From Formicarius rufipectus (taxonomy: Eukaryota; Chordata; Aves; Passeriformes; Formicariidae), in contig VXAU01004951.1 in the NCBI GenBank assembly GCA_013399695.1, forward strand, positions 683,478 through 747,477: a stretch of DNA of 64,000 bases, given 5' to 3'. The position numbers and the translations under genes are program-made. Below are positions 25,775 to 37,443 of this stretch, in pieces. The notes under the pieces are model-generated. The model saw only the letters and a list, made by a program, of their open reading frames with translations. It searched no databases and was not told the DNA's origin. Within the stretch, counting starts at the first letter, position 1. Every line of letters starts with the position of its first letter.

Positions 25775-25963
25775 TTCCGTCTTTGATTTGCTCTTTGTGC
25801 AGCTGTTTGTTCACTGGTATCCCAGCATCAATGATCTTTGGAGCAAGTTCTCTCTATCATGGTTCATTTACACCATATAACCACCCTGTGCCTCAGGGAG
25901 TAACTACCAGATATTAAATCCAGATCCTTCATCTTTTGTACTATGTTCCAAATTACCACTCTA

Positions 25964-26001
25964 GGTTGTTTTTTTGTTTGTTGGTTTTTTGGTTTTTTTT
26001 T
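25964..26001 (+). repeat. T/G-only tract
   Basis: A run of about 38 bases made only of T and G, with units such as TTTG and TTGG. It belongs to the class of keto-only tracts that recur through the window (also about 26491, 28784, 44056, 47319 and 53935). Confidence 0.8.
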
Positions 26002-28320
26002 CAGGACCTATAAGAATAGCACATGTTAGAAGTGTTAAATAGGTGATATATGAAGACCTCCCCTGCTGTTATGCTGTCCTGGTCTTATAACAAAAAGCCA
26101 TCATCCTCAGAACATATTTGAAGTATTTTTAGCTTTACAACAGACTCAATAATGTTTCTATCTAATCAATTTAGGTTTCCTGCATCTTAGTTCACTCTGG
26201 TAAGATCTGTTGCTGGAAGAAGCATGGTGGAACTCTGAGTTTGAGTATTTTGTGTATGTCCTTAATGGGAAATGAAAAATTAGAAGGACTTTCAGGAGCT
26301 GTCCCCGAATCAAGGATTGATAAAGGGTTAGATGAAGAAATAAGATGGTTATAGCACAACACTTGGCCTGGAATAGAGGTGAATGATGATATTATACTGT
26401 AAAAATGAAGAGCAGTTGATGGGTAAAGGTGAGTCTTGTCCTTCTCTAGTTGTGTTATACCTTTTATCTACTGTATAATCAACCATGCTCTGTTCTGTTT
26501 GGTGGTTGCTTGTTTTTTGGGTTTTTTTAATCACTATTAACTTATGATAGTTTTTGTTTTGCTCATATCATTTTAGAAAATAGGAACTGGAGAGAAGGGT
26601 AAGAAAAAGGGGAGCATTGTTTTGACTTTAATCTGAAAAGGTCAAAAGGTACAACACTATATGCAAGTAAATTTGAGTTTACATTAACTGATGGAATAGC
26701 CTGTATGCTGAAATCCAGAACAGTATTTTTGGCAATCTCCTAAGTGTGTTACACAGTGGTCTTTTGGATTTGCTTAGTTAGTTTCCTGCACGGAACTGCC
26801 TCTGTGCTGAACTTCAGCTGAACTGCGTTGATCATCAGTATTCCTTTTATCTACTTTGGAAATTTGAAGTGAGAGAAGGCAAAGAGAAGTCTAGCTTGAA
26901 CTCACATTGTCTTCAATAAGAATTTAATTTAGACATTACACAGTTATACTGTGTTGGTCAAATCACAGGCTGTTATGCAAAAATTACTCAGGTTTCCTGT
27001 TCCGTAACCTCTGGATAAACCCAAACTGCCTGTTCAATACCTGTGTTTCCACTCTTCCTTGCTTCAAAGGGCAAAATAGGTCAGTCTATCTACTGATGAT
27101 TCTGTAGGATGTCTGTATCCCCTATGGAGGTGTCTGTCCAGATGATAAGCAAAAAGTAGATTTCATGAGGTTTCTCATACTGTGTGCTGTGCTGGATCTC
27201 TTGCCTTGTTCCTTTTTGCTTGTGCTGTCAGGAAACCATCTTCAGCAGCTGGCTGAGAAATTGTCTTCCCTAGGAGAACCTTCAAATAGTTTAAAAGCAT
27301 CCATAGAAACCTACTTCTACAGGAGTGGAAGAGGAGATAGAGTGGAATGTAGCCAGTCTGCTTTGTGTTCCTTGCGTCCCAGCCTCTGCATCATCATCCT
27401 CTGATAAGAAGTGAAAGCGAATGTGTGAAGACCTCAAGCTCTCAATTAAGGTGGAGTAATTCACACACACACAGTGGGAAATGACATGTAAAAGGAAAAG
27501 GTGCTTCAAGCTGATGTTTCTGTGACAATTGTTGTTTATGCAGGGCTGGGTATTATATCAGTCAAAACTTTTAAATCTTAGTGACATCTCTGATATTTCA
27601 TGAACAGTGGTGTTCTGAGGATATGAAACCTGCTAAATGATGCTTTTCACCAGTTTTGGAGTTTAGTTAGGCAAATGAAAGGACTCTTGCTAAGCCTTTG
27701 TCCACATTGCTATAACCATTTCCACTTACCTCAAAAAAGTTTGGCTCCTACTGCTTATTTAATAGCATTGCTTGGTCCCAAAGCACAGTAGTCACAAATT
27801 GAACAGAGTGCAGTGATTATACCACAAACAATTCTTTCAAATGAGAGACAAAACTGGGTTCAGGGGCAATGTCTAGGAGCAGATCTTTACTGTGACTATT
27901 CATTCTCTGTCTTTAAGGAAGAATTCAGTCCTCTAGGCAATGGTGCCAAAATTCTGCCTACACTGCAATTGCTTTTCAAAATTTAGAAAGCCTTCACAGT
28001 TTTAGAAGCAAAAAATTTCTTTCCTCCCCTCTCACAATGTTTACTTTTCTCCAGGAAAGACTAAAAATAAATGAATGGGCAAATTAAATGCATGTTTACA
28101 GATGCTGCAAGAATAGAATGTTTGACTCTTACATTTTCTGACAAACTTTAGCTACCACGCTCCTTCCCTGCTGGTTACAAATATCTGCCTTACCAGTTAA
28201 CCTGCTTTTTCCATCCATCTCTGGTTGTCCCTTCTTCTTTCTAAACATCTCATCCATATTTCCCTAGAGGAAAGTTGAAAGAAGGTACTGTGGGGTTAGA
28301 GAGAACATGTATATTGCAGA
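26002..28320. other. Unassigned sequence
   Basis: A second short T/G-rich tract lies at about 26491-26528. A short (CA)n run lies near 27463-27472. No exon, repeat family or RNA gene is recognised. Confidence 0.45.
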
Positions 28321-28324
28321 AGCT

Positions 28325-29104
28325 TTAGGTAGAAACTTCTTCTACTGAGTAAAACACTTCCACTCCCCTGCCATCTAAAATCAAAATTTCTGGCTCAAGT
28401 GATGGATGCCTGCATGACTGATTCTGTCTTGGAAAACACTGGCACAGATAACAGCACCACATTCCTATACTGCCAGATTGGAAAAGATACCCAGGGACCA
28501 GAGCAAGTGTTGATTTCAGTGCAGCCGACAGTGCATCTCCACTGTTTTCACTGGGATGGTGCCCAGCATATAAAAGCCTAGATATATATGGACAAAGTTC
28601 TGTCTTTTGTAATAGAGAGGAGTAGTGATGGCCCTGCAGGATTAAAAGGGACAGCATACATGGTGTGGGGCAGTTGTTTGCTATGGGATCCAAGCTGCAC
28701 GGAAAACTGTTCCCTAATATTAGCTGCATGGTGTCAGTGCTGATGCAGAGATGAAATACCATGCTTCCACACTGCAAAAAGCAGTTTTTTAGTTTGTTTT
28801 TTTTGTTGTTTGGTTGGGTTTTTTTGGGTTTTTTTTTTGGGGGGTGTTTGTTTTGATATCTCTTTGAGGAGATGTCAACCCTTTGAGTCACTAGTGAATG
28901 CAGTCTTTGAACAGCAGTGAGATGCACCCTGTCCAGCCAACAGAGCACTTTGCAAAGAAAGAGTTGTGGATCTGAGTTCTTACCTGGGGTTGTTCCTGAA
29001 GTTAACTGGCTTGTTGCTGTTTCCACCTTCTGTGCTTTAAGTGGGTTATGTTGCAAATTTTTTGTGCTCAGATGGCTTTGTTGAATTAGATGCCATAATT
29101 TCAT
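28325..29104 (-). other. Long open frame of unknown meaning (259 codons)
   Basis: This is the longest uninterrupted frame in the window and is unusually long for AT-rich non-coding DNA. I recognise no domain, signal peptide or membrane segment. Its middle (about residues 82-105) is a Lys/Asn/Pro-rich stretch created by the T/G tract at 28784-28855 read on the minus strand, which argues against a real protein. Cys is frequent and scattered. No promoter, splice site or poly(A) signal context is evident. It could be a chance frame, part of an unrecognised old mobile element, or a lineage-specific transcript; chance is the most likely. Confidence 0.12.
28784..28855 (+). repeat. T/G-only tract, 70 bases
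   Basis: Apart from a single A, this stretch holds only T and G, including runs of 6-10 T and a run of six G. It is one of the two longest keto-only tracts here. Confidence 0.85.
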
Positions 29105-31750
29105 TCATTGAATGTCATCTTGTGTCACCTTCCCTTAAGAGAGAGACTTCTCTCCTTAGGAGTGTACTGAAAAGCAGCTTTGTTAATACATTGGATGTGT
29201 TTTGCTTAGACTTCTTTTATCCTCCCTCCCCCCTTCTTTGATATCCAGATCAAACTTCTAGGGAATTCCCTCCATCACAAAGATGTTTCTGTCTGTGTTC
29301 CTGCTCATTCATCACCTGACCTCCACAGCAAGTGGGAATCAGCACATTGCTGTTTTTAGTTTAGTAACACCATCATCTTTATCATCCAAAGGCCTTCCAC
29401 ATCAAATGCACACCTGAGAAGGAATTGCTGTCTTGAAAAAGGGATTAGTGCTAGGTACAGAGTATGAATTTAGTTCTCAGTGATCAGCTCAAGTACACTG
29501 AGATGAGTTTCAAATGTAAAAGTCTTTTTTTTTTCTTTCTGATGACCACTTAGTGCTTCCTGCTTGTTGAATGGATGGTCTCCTTCTGTCTCCTTCTGGC
29601 AAATTATTGCCAGTGCTTTGGAGCATGTGTGATGGGTCCCATCACCAGCTGCGTAAGCTTTCTGAATAAGGCCTGAGACTTGATCTGCTGATTTATTAGT
29701 GCTAGACCTGCTGTGTTTGGAAAATGAACACTGAGTATATGATATTGTACTATTGATCACAATAAGACAGAAACACAGTATTGTTAATAGATCTGCTAAT
29801 ATCAGAGAGATGTCTATGTAATAACCTTTAAAAGTCTGGGATTTCCCCTTTACTGACAGAGATTTATATAATAAAAGAATAGTTCCAGTTATTAACTGTT
29901 CAAATAAATGTAGTACAGGTACTCTGACTGAGCAAGTAGCAGACTTTGGCAGCCAAGTTTACCATCCTTTACAAGTTTGATCCTACACTGACCAGTTCAC
30001 ATATTTTCATTCAATTAATTTGCAACTGTTTGCTTGTGTGTCTTGTGCCAACAGTACAAAGACATGTGGCACGAACATACAGTGAGCATCTCATCCCTTC
30101 TGACCGAGGCTACCCATAAAGCTTCCTGTCATGGAAGGTGTTTATGGGTGTTCTGCTGTCATCATGGTGGTGCCAGAGCTTCCAGGACACAACCTCTTCT
30201 AATGGTGCTAGAGGTGGTCTTTCCTAGGCAGCACCTCTAAACTGAATGCTCTTTGTCCTTTTTTGCTTCTGTTTCAATATGTCAACATTTTTCACTGTCT
30301 CTAACTCCTGCTGCCTCTACTATTTGCTTAAAATGCAGTGACCTAGGGGAAATCACTGGCAAGGCATGGATATAACAAAAGACCGAGACTTTTTTTGCCT
30401 TCATTTCTGAAAGCATATATGCGCATTTGTCTATCCTCAGAAGTTGAGGGGAAGTGTTTTGCTAGAAGTCTTAGCAAGCTCCTATAACAAGGCTTCTCAG
30501 GGGATTTTGCAGCCATTTTTTTTATTATTAGGTGAGCTTAACAATGCAAAGCTCTGCAAATCACATAGAAAGAACACTGTGCAATTACAGATGCAGAATT
30601 ATACAGCAGAAGTGTGACTGCTGAAGTCTGAACATAGGAATATAAAGATCTAAGCTGTACTCTTTTTTCAAAGTTGTTATTTAGCTGCCTTCCTACCAAT
30701 CTTCAATTTTCCCTTGCATAAAAATAAAGCCACAGTCGAGGAAGCTTCCATCACTGTGGGAATGCAGTTAATCACCTGAGCAACCACAGTGCAAGCAATC
30801 CAGTGGCTGTATCTCATAGTAGTGACCTAAGGCCAGGCACAGCAGAGGAAGATAAGCTATGAAATAGGAGCCAAAGGTACGGATAAATGTATATCATACA
30901 ACTTTGTTAGTTTTCCCTCTACTGACTGTGGTTAGAACACTCCAGTAAGTAAAAATTTCTGGGTGTAAAGGTGGCTGTTCTGTGAATGACATCACAGATT
31001 TGCAAGGTAGGATTTTCCTCATAAGTGCTAAAACTGGTGTTCCAATTTTGGTGTCTGACATGAAATATGACACCTGTTTAAATGGGTATACTTTGGCTTT
31101 TCATCTAATGTGGAAAAGATAAATGTGTTGGAGACTGCTGAGTTTGTGGTGCTTTGTTGTTTTAGTTACATCCTGAACAGATGCATTCAGAATGTCAGCG
31201 AACTAAACCCTGTGTTTTTAGAGAGATTGATCACCTGAGCAGGTGTCAGTCCACTCAAAGGGAGGGGACAGGAAAGGGGTTTGGCTTTTGAGGATTCTCT
31301 GTTTGGTTGGAAAGCTGTTGTTCAGATGGCATTCCTAATCATCTCAGTTCAGTGTGGTTCAAAACAAAATTAGCTCAGTGTTCCTACAGATCCCTCCTTC
31401 TCACTTTTTAAAAGCATATCCTCAGGTGATCTACAGAGTCAGAGTTGCAACTTAATGCGATCTGTAGTTGTGCCTCCAGGTCTCCTGGAATGCAGTAGTT
31501 TTCTGAATTTTCTACCAGAGGATGTCTAGGGTAAAAAACGTATAAATTTCAAATGTTGAATGGAAACAGGAAAAGAATCCCTTAGAGCTTATTTTACAGA
31601 GGGAAATGAACTAGTAGAACAATAGCGGAATAATTATAATTATACCACTGTGGCATAGCCATAAATGAGATAGAGTGATTGTATCAGAGGCATCTTACTT
31701 TTATTCTCAAATACAGTTCTCACACAGGGAGCTATTCTGCTAGTGCTACA
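29105..31750. other. Unassigned sequence
   Basis: Unique-looking AT-rich DNA. A T-run lies near 29525-29534. No exon, RNA gene or repeat family is recognised. Confidence 0.45.
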
Positions 31751-31755
31751 GCAGA

Positions 31756-31880
31756 TGATTATTATTATCATTATTGTTGTTATTTATTAACCAATATTTA
31801 ATTTAGCTTTTATTTTCCTGTAGATTTCAAAGTGCTTGAAAATGAAATCTGTATCATCATTCCTGTTTGAAGTACCATTG
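31756..31880 (-). repeat. Possible MIR/L2-like scrap with TTA-rich tail
   Basis: A TTA/TTG-rich stretch (31758-31790) is followed by 'gatttcaaagtgcttgaaaa' (about 31826). This resembles the reverse complement of the L2/MIR 3' end, where an ATT-rich tip is followed by 'gatctcaaagcgctttacaaa'. A clearer copy on the opposite strand begins only 150 bp to the right. Confidence 0.35.
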
Positions 31881-32029
31881 TTGTCCTTCAGGCCAGTTTA
31901 TATGAACTCTTAAAAAATATTAACACCTTCTTTATTCATCATAAAAATGAAAAGAAAAAATAGGCACATACCCAAATATTTTCCCTTTGCAGATCACCTT
32001 AAATGCAGGTAGTCAAGTGCCAAAAAAAA

Positions 32030-32227
32030 AAAGGTAGGTTTTTTTCCCAACTCTGTTACTGACTCTCTGTATGTGACCTTGGCCAAGTTATTTTACTTTT
32101 CCAAATGAGAATAATAGTGCTGACCTTGCAGAGGTATTATGAGGCTTTATTTCTAAAGCTTGCAAAACCTTTTGAGATCTTAAAGTAGAGGGAGATAGCA
32201 AAGTTCAAAGTACAACTATTATTAAAC
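32030..32227 (+). repeat. Amniote MIR/L2-type SINE
   Basis: The order 'ctctgttactgactctctgt', 'atgtgaccttggccaagtta', 'gagaataatagtgctgacc', 'gaggtattatgaggctttat', 'ttttgagatcttaaagtaga' and a terminal 'caactattattaa' follows the MIR/L2 3' region nearly throughout. MIR elements are tRNA-derived CORE-SINEs mobilised by L2 LINEs. In birds such copies are old relics. The 3' tip seems present; the 5' half is only partly recognisable, with an A-run at 32022-32032 near its start. Confidence 0.75.
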
Positions 32228-33034
32228 GCATTTATCATATGGGTTGGATACAAATGTTTCAGCCATCTGATCTCAGTCGTTTTCATTTTTAAATTTCAAG
32301 GCCTAATTGAGATTTAGTTTCTGTAAGTTTCACTGATTGCTTCATTTCCAGTGTATGGGAGATACAGTATATATTCTGTCTTCCCTTTCTGCAATCCTGC
32401 AGAACAAACACATGGCCAGCCTCCATCCACTCCATTTGCCTCCTGGCCCTTCACCAGTAGATGGAAGTGGATGGGTAGAGCTGACAAGATCAGGTGTCAT
32501 CAGGTCACTGATCTCTGCACTGAAGAGTTTAATTAGACTTATCTTCTTGCGCCTTTAGTGGCCTAATTGTTGTTGTGACTCTTGAATCCTCATTAGACAG
32601 AGTTACCATCTTAGCAGGGTAATGCTTATAATACTTTTTTTCCTTTAAAAAAGAAATTAAAATAAATATTCTTTTTTGTTTAGCTTCTGAATACTGTGAA
32701 GTGATTCCATAATGGCAGCTCGTTAGCATCTGTAGCTTTCGCTTGCTGATTTCCATCTTTAATGGTCTCTGTGGTTGGAGGCCAAGACAAATACCATATG
32801 GCGGGTCTTTTTCCTAGCAGAACTTTGTTTCAAATGTCAAGCATATCTTATTAATCAGGAGATGCTGGGGGGAGGGAGGGGAAACCCACTATATGTGTTT
32901 TATTTGAGGCAATATATTTTAGATGATTCCTTAGCAAAGTAATGTTTAAGTGGACAGTACATGGCAACCCAGAAACACAGGTTGCATGCATAGACCTGGT
33001 GGTGATTCCTACAAAACAAATGGAATGTAACTCA
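32228..33034. other. Unassigned sequence
   Basis: No exon or repeat family is recognised. Two overlapping short frames near 32340-32560 have no domain. A G-rich spot at 32867-32882 precedes the CR1 3' end. Confidence 0.45.
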
Positions 33035-33200
33035 ATCATAGAATCCTATCATGGTTTGGGTTGGAAAGGACCTTTAAAGGGCATCTAGTGCAACCACTCC
33101 ATAATGAGCAGGAACACCATCTTCTAGACTAGGTTGCTTTGAGGCCTCTCCAACCTGCCCCTGAGTGTTTCCATGGATGGGGCACTCTTTGCGCCATCCA
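33035..33200 (-). mobile_element. CR1 LINE 3' end, avian type
   Basis: 'atcatagaatcctatcatgg', 'tttgggttggaaaggacctt', 'gggcatctagtgcaaccact' and 'tttccatggatggggcactc' are the reverse complement of the avian CR1 3' end, in order. The element's sense strand is therefore minus and its 3' tip lies at 33035. About 165 bp survive, a typical 5'-truncated copy. Divergence is moderate, so it looks younger than the 600-2060 element. Confidence 0.9.
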
Positions 33201-36200
33201 AAGTGCCTGGTGGAGACAATTTGCTCCCTTTGCTTACTCGAGGATAAAAGGTGCTTGTGGAGTTCCGTTTAAATGAAGTTTTCTTTATTCTGATGTATCT
33301 TCCAACTGAAGTCCAACAGTGCTTGTACCTGAACAAACAGAAAGCTGATTATTAAAAGTTGAAGGTCTTGGATTTTGTCTGCGCTGTTTGCACTGCTGCA
33401 TCATGAAGACACTAACTTTTATTTGAAAGATGAGGAAAAAGTAGGGAGTGATTGTTGGCATTATGGTGTTGAATAAGGTTTATAATAGCAATGATCCTCC
33501 ATGAAAACAGTTGTTATCATAGTTAATGTCTGCTTTGTCAGTGTGTTAACCTTCCTTGGCTTTGCCTCAGGCCATTAAATGACCAGCCATTCATTAAACA
33601 CCTGAGAGCAACCTATTTCAGGGGGTTCATTTTGGAGTTCATTTGCTAAGTGAAGCACTTGAAATAGCATGCATGTGGCACTTGCTACCACTTCTGCATG
33701 TGTACCTGTACCAGCTCTCACATTCATGAACGTGGCCATAGACACAGGTCTCCATTCTCCCATGTGTCCTCATTATGCTTTGGCATCCACTGATTCATAT
33801 ATTCCCATGGTAAACCTGAATCCAGGTCTAAGAGGAAGAGGGAAGCTATGTGTTTATGAATTGGTCTGACAAATTGGGAGAATCATACACTCAGGTTTTT
33901 TTCTCACTTCTCTGTAGTTTCTGCTTGTTCTGCACTACAGTTTCCTTTCTTATTTTTTCCTAAAAGAGTTGTGCTTTCAGCTAACTTTCAGCAGAAAAGT
34001 CACTCAGATGCAGTCTAAATAATCCCCACAGAACTGCAACAGTGTTGTCACTCTTCCTACTTTGACTTGCTCTTTTCCCCAGAGATTGACTCATTTCTAA
34101 ATTTTTTTACCCAGTGATGCTAACTTTCCTTGTTATCTTTCATGACAAGTGAACATAAGTCTTAGTCTTCTACCTTTGAGCTTGACAGTTACTTTTACTG
34201 CCTCTTCTATTGTCTTCCACTATTCCTTTGCTTCTCTCAAGCAGCTTAAGTTAGGTCAGTCACTTTCAAAATGAATAAATGAACTATGGGAGGGTTCTAA
34301 GTGCTTCTTTGCCACTGAGGAATTTGTGTCATCATAAAGTACTGGAAGTGGTAGCACCACCACACCACTCGTACCCCTGTAGTCTAGGCACATCTGGACT
34401 GTTTTTCTTCATGCCAAGAATTCCACTAAGTACCAAAAGAGTTGTTCATACACTATGGGAAATGTGGATCCTGCCATTTACCCCTTTGCATGTTTATTTG
34501 TGCCTTTTTATTCTTACACAAAAATATTGAACTCTATACCCTTTATCACTGTATGTTTCGAGTGTGAATCTCTTCTCTAAAATTCAGAGAGATTTACAGG
34601 TTTGTAAGTGACCTGGGCAAATTCTTCTGCCAATAGCCTCTGCTTGCATTTTAGTCTTAAAAGTTCCCTACGGTAGGATGTCTAGAAAGCAGATAGAACA
34701 TAGCAGTGTGTCTTAATGCAAACATGAGAAAAAAACGAACCTTTTCCTTAGGATTGCAAAGATTACAGTGGAAGCTCTCACTGTTGATTCTTGAAATCTG
34801 TTTGATATAATACTAAATAGTACACTGTGGCAGAAGCAACAAGAGGGCACGTGGGAGTCCCTGGCACCCCTTCATGTCAAAAAGTAATGGTACCTTGTGC
34901 TTCAGATATGCAAATGCATGTGCTTTTTATACTTCCTCAGTACTTCAGAAATTAAAATAGAGAAAAATATTCTCCTTCAGTGCCAGCCAATCTTAATTGC
35001 ACCTCTCTGTCTCAGTATGAATTTTGCTCCTTTTTAAGGGCTCCCCTGCTTTCTTTCCCTTCTTTCTGGCATGGTAAAGTGCTCTTACTTGCTGCTTGGA
35101 CACTCCCAAGTGCTGCTCACTGCAGGTGTCAGTCTGACAGTTTATGAGAGCACTTCATAATCCCATAAAGAGAGAGGAGAGCACTTGGCGATGCACAGCC
35201 AGAGATGGTGTTTAGCTTCATGTGCTCTTCACATGCAAATGAGGAAGGCTGCTTGCACTACACAGGCCCTTCAAGACACACAGAAGTGCAAACATTTTCA
35301 GAGTCTGTATCTGGTAAGCAAACATCCTTAACTTTCCACAAGTGCATCTCCCTTGTCCTCCTATCAAATAAAAAAGCAAGGAAACTAAGTAACTAAATAA
35401 ATAGTTATTAGGAATAGTTATATTGACAAAACTAAATTAACTAAATAGCTAAATAACAAGATTTCCATCTTGTCCTTCTGTGAGATTCCATAGCAGGAAA
35501 GATCCAGAAAAGAAGTGCATGCACAAGCAGAAGTTCAGTGGAAAATCTGGATATCCAAGGAACCAAGACATAATGAGCTTTGAGAGCATGTGGTTTTAAA
35601 GCACAGTAAGCCTAAGCCTTCTCTATTTGATTCACAAGCCATTAGGATGCACTGGTTGATGTTTTCAGTTTTAAAAAATGGGAATGTTCATTTTTTTTCT
35701 TTAAAAACACAACCAAAGACAAAAAAAAATCCACCCTGCAAAAACCCTAGGAGTGTGGTTTTAAGCTTTAGAAATTAGCAATTTAGAAGTGAAAATCCCA
35801 CATTGCTAATAAGACTTGATATGATGACTGTCTTTAGGACACTTATTTATAGCACAAATAGCAAGAGGATGAAATGTTCAAATTGCAATTCCTTCTTGCC
35901 TCTTTGGTATATTTAATTTACTTTTAATATAATTATTCATTACTTAATACAGCCAAACATTATTTACCTAAATGTCTGTGGTATAAAATGTGTTTATCCA
36001 AAGTGAGGTCATAACACTCAGTTGTTTCTGACACATCACACAGTACTCTGTTATGCAGAACCTTTTACTAATGTGCCTTATTTTGACCTCCCATTTCTGT
36101 CAGATAAATAAAGGAATGCAAGAGCATGTATTTAAATGCTGTCCTGCCTATCTCTGGATTTATAAGGCTAGAAATTTGGGCAATAAGCTGCTTGCTCACT

Positions 36201-37224
36201 AGCCACAGAAAGGGTGTTCTCTCACCCAAGCATTGAAGGTATTTTTCACAAGCAGAAAGAGACAGTTAGAAGAGGGTTTAAAACTATAGAGGGCTCACTT
36301 TGTTTTCTGACTGATGTAAACATAGAGCATGACTATGTCCCTTTGGAGTCCTTGGAGTTAGACTGGTGTTTTAGCAGCAAAGGATGGGAATCAGGTCCAT
36401 AATGTGCTCAAGTTTTGTGATGCTGAGATATGTCAGGTTTTGATAACTGGGTTTCTCTGAATGATGCAAGATCCCACAGTTCTAGCCCCTAGTTAGCATC
36501 ATAGGGAAATTAAGTCATTATAATTTGTACTTTTAAGGCATGCAGATTGGCACCTGATACTGCAAGTATCAGCCTACTTTCCCACAGCTGGTGCTGGACA
36601 GAGCACTAGGGTTTAAAAAGGAAGCCAGTGAGATGGCATTAGGGATTGGTAATATGAGTATGATGGTTTTTCACTTCTGTGTCACAGATATGAATGCAGC
36701 CTAGGAAATGCTGTTAGCTGTTTAATGGTAGTGCCTCAGGAGAATATACAGGCATCCTATCAGTTCCTTGTTCTTGAATCAAGGAATGCTGAGCCAAACA
36801 CAAATCCTTTCACTGGTTTTATTGACTTCCATGAGCTTTGGTTAACCTCATGGGCAACTGTGTAAACTGAATATTCCCAACTCATAAACTCTCTCTAGAA
36901 GAAAGTCCTGACAGAAGGACTGAGCCTGGGGTCTATTCTCTGGCCTGGAGACAGTCACTCTATATTAGCATTTGGACATGTCTGTGCAATAGGGTATGGA
37001 AAGTCAGTGTTGTTCCGTGCCCTGTGGATTAATAGAGAATTTCCTGGGAATACTAAAACATCACATTAAAGCTGGCACACATAGCCCCCAGATCAAGACC
37101 ACCAACAAAAATACCCTTTATAATAAATATCCATGCAAGTAAGTAGTGTGTGTTTGAATTAACAGAGCTAGTTTGTTGCACCAGCCTACATGCAATGTCC
37201 CTGTGTGTCATTCCTCTCCCTGCT
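33201..37224. other. Unassigned sequence
   Basis: A degenerate (TAAATAAC)-like AT tract lies at about 35385-35460 and an A/C-rich tract at about 35702-35747. No exon or repeat family is recognised. Open frames are under 85 codons. Confidence 0.45.
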
Positions 37225-37227
37225 GAT

Positions 37228-37392
37228 TCTTAGCACCTTTTATCCAAGGCTCTCAAAGTCACAGTGAAGCAGTAATGACTTAAGCTGCACAGTACCCCTG
37301 CTAGTTAGGTAAATGCCATTTCTGTTTCCACAGATGGGGGGGAAATGAGGCACAAAGAGGTTAAGTGCTTCACCTAAGGTCTTGCTCTAATG
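37228..37392 (-). repeat. MIR/L2-type SINE, minus strand
   Basis: 'agcaccttttatccaaggct', 'ctcaaagtcacag', 'acccctgctagttaggtaaa', 'tttccacagatggggggga' and 'gaggcacaaagaggttaagt' followed by 'cacctaaggtcttgc' reproduce, in order, the reverse complement of the MIR/L2 3' part. In the family this reads as the gcgcctt / ctcaaagcgctttac / acccctgtgaggtag / cagatggggaaactgaggca series. Clear though mutated. Confidence 0.8.
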
Positions 37393-37424
37393 CATCATTG
37401 TCCTTTCTCTGCATGGTGAGGGCT

Positions 37425-37443
37425 CAGTTCCCCCTGCTGGAAA
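37425..37443 (-). promoter_or_regulatory. CTCF-like binding motif
   Basis: 'cagttccccctgctggaaa' on the plus strand matches the reverse complement of the CTCF motif at its strong positions (five C, then T-G-C-T-G-G). It lies 32 bp beyond the MIR/L2 copy. Same orientation as the site at 11527-11545, so the pair is tandem, not convergent. Confidence 0.35.
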
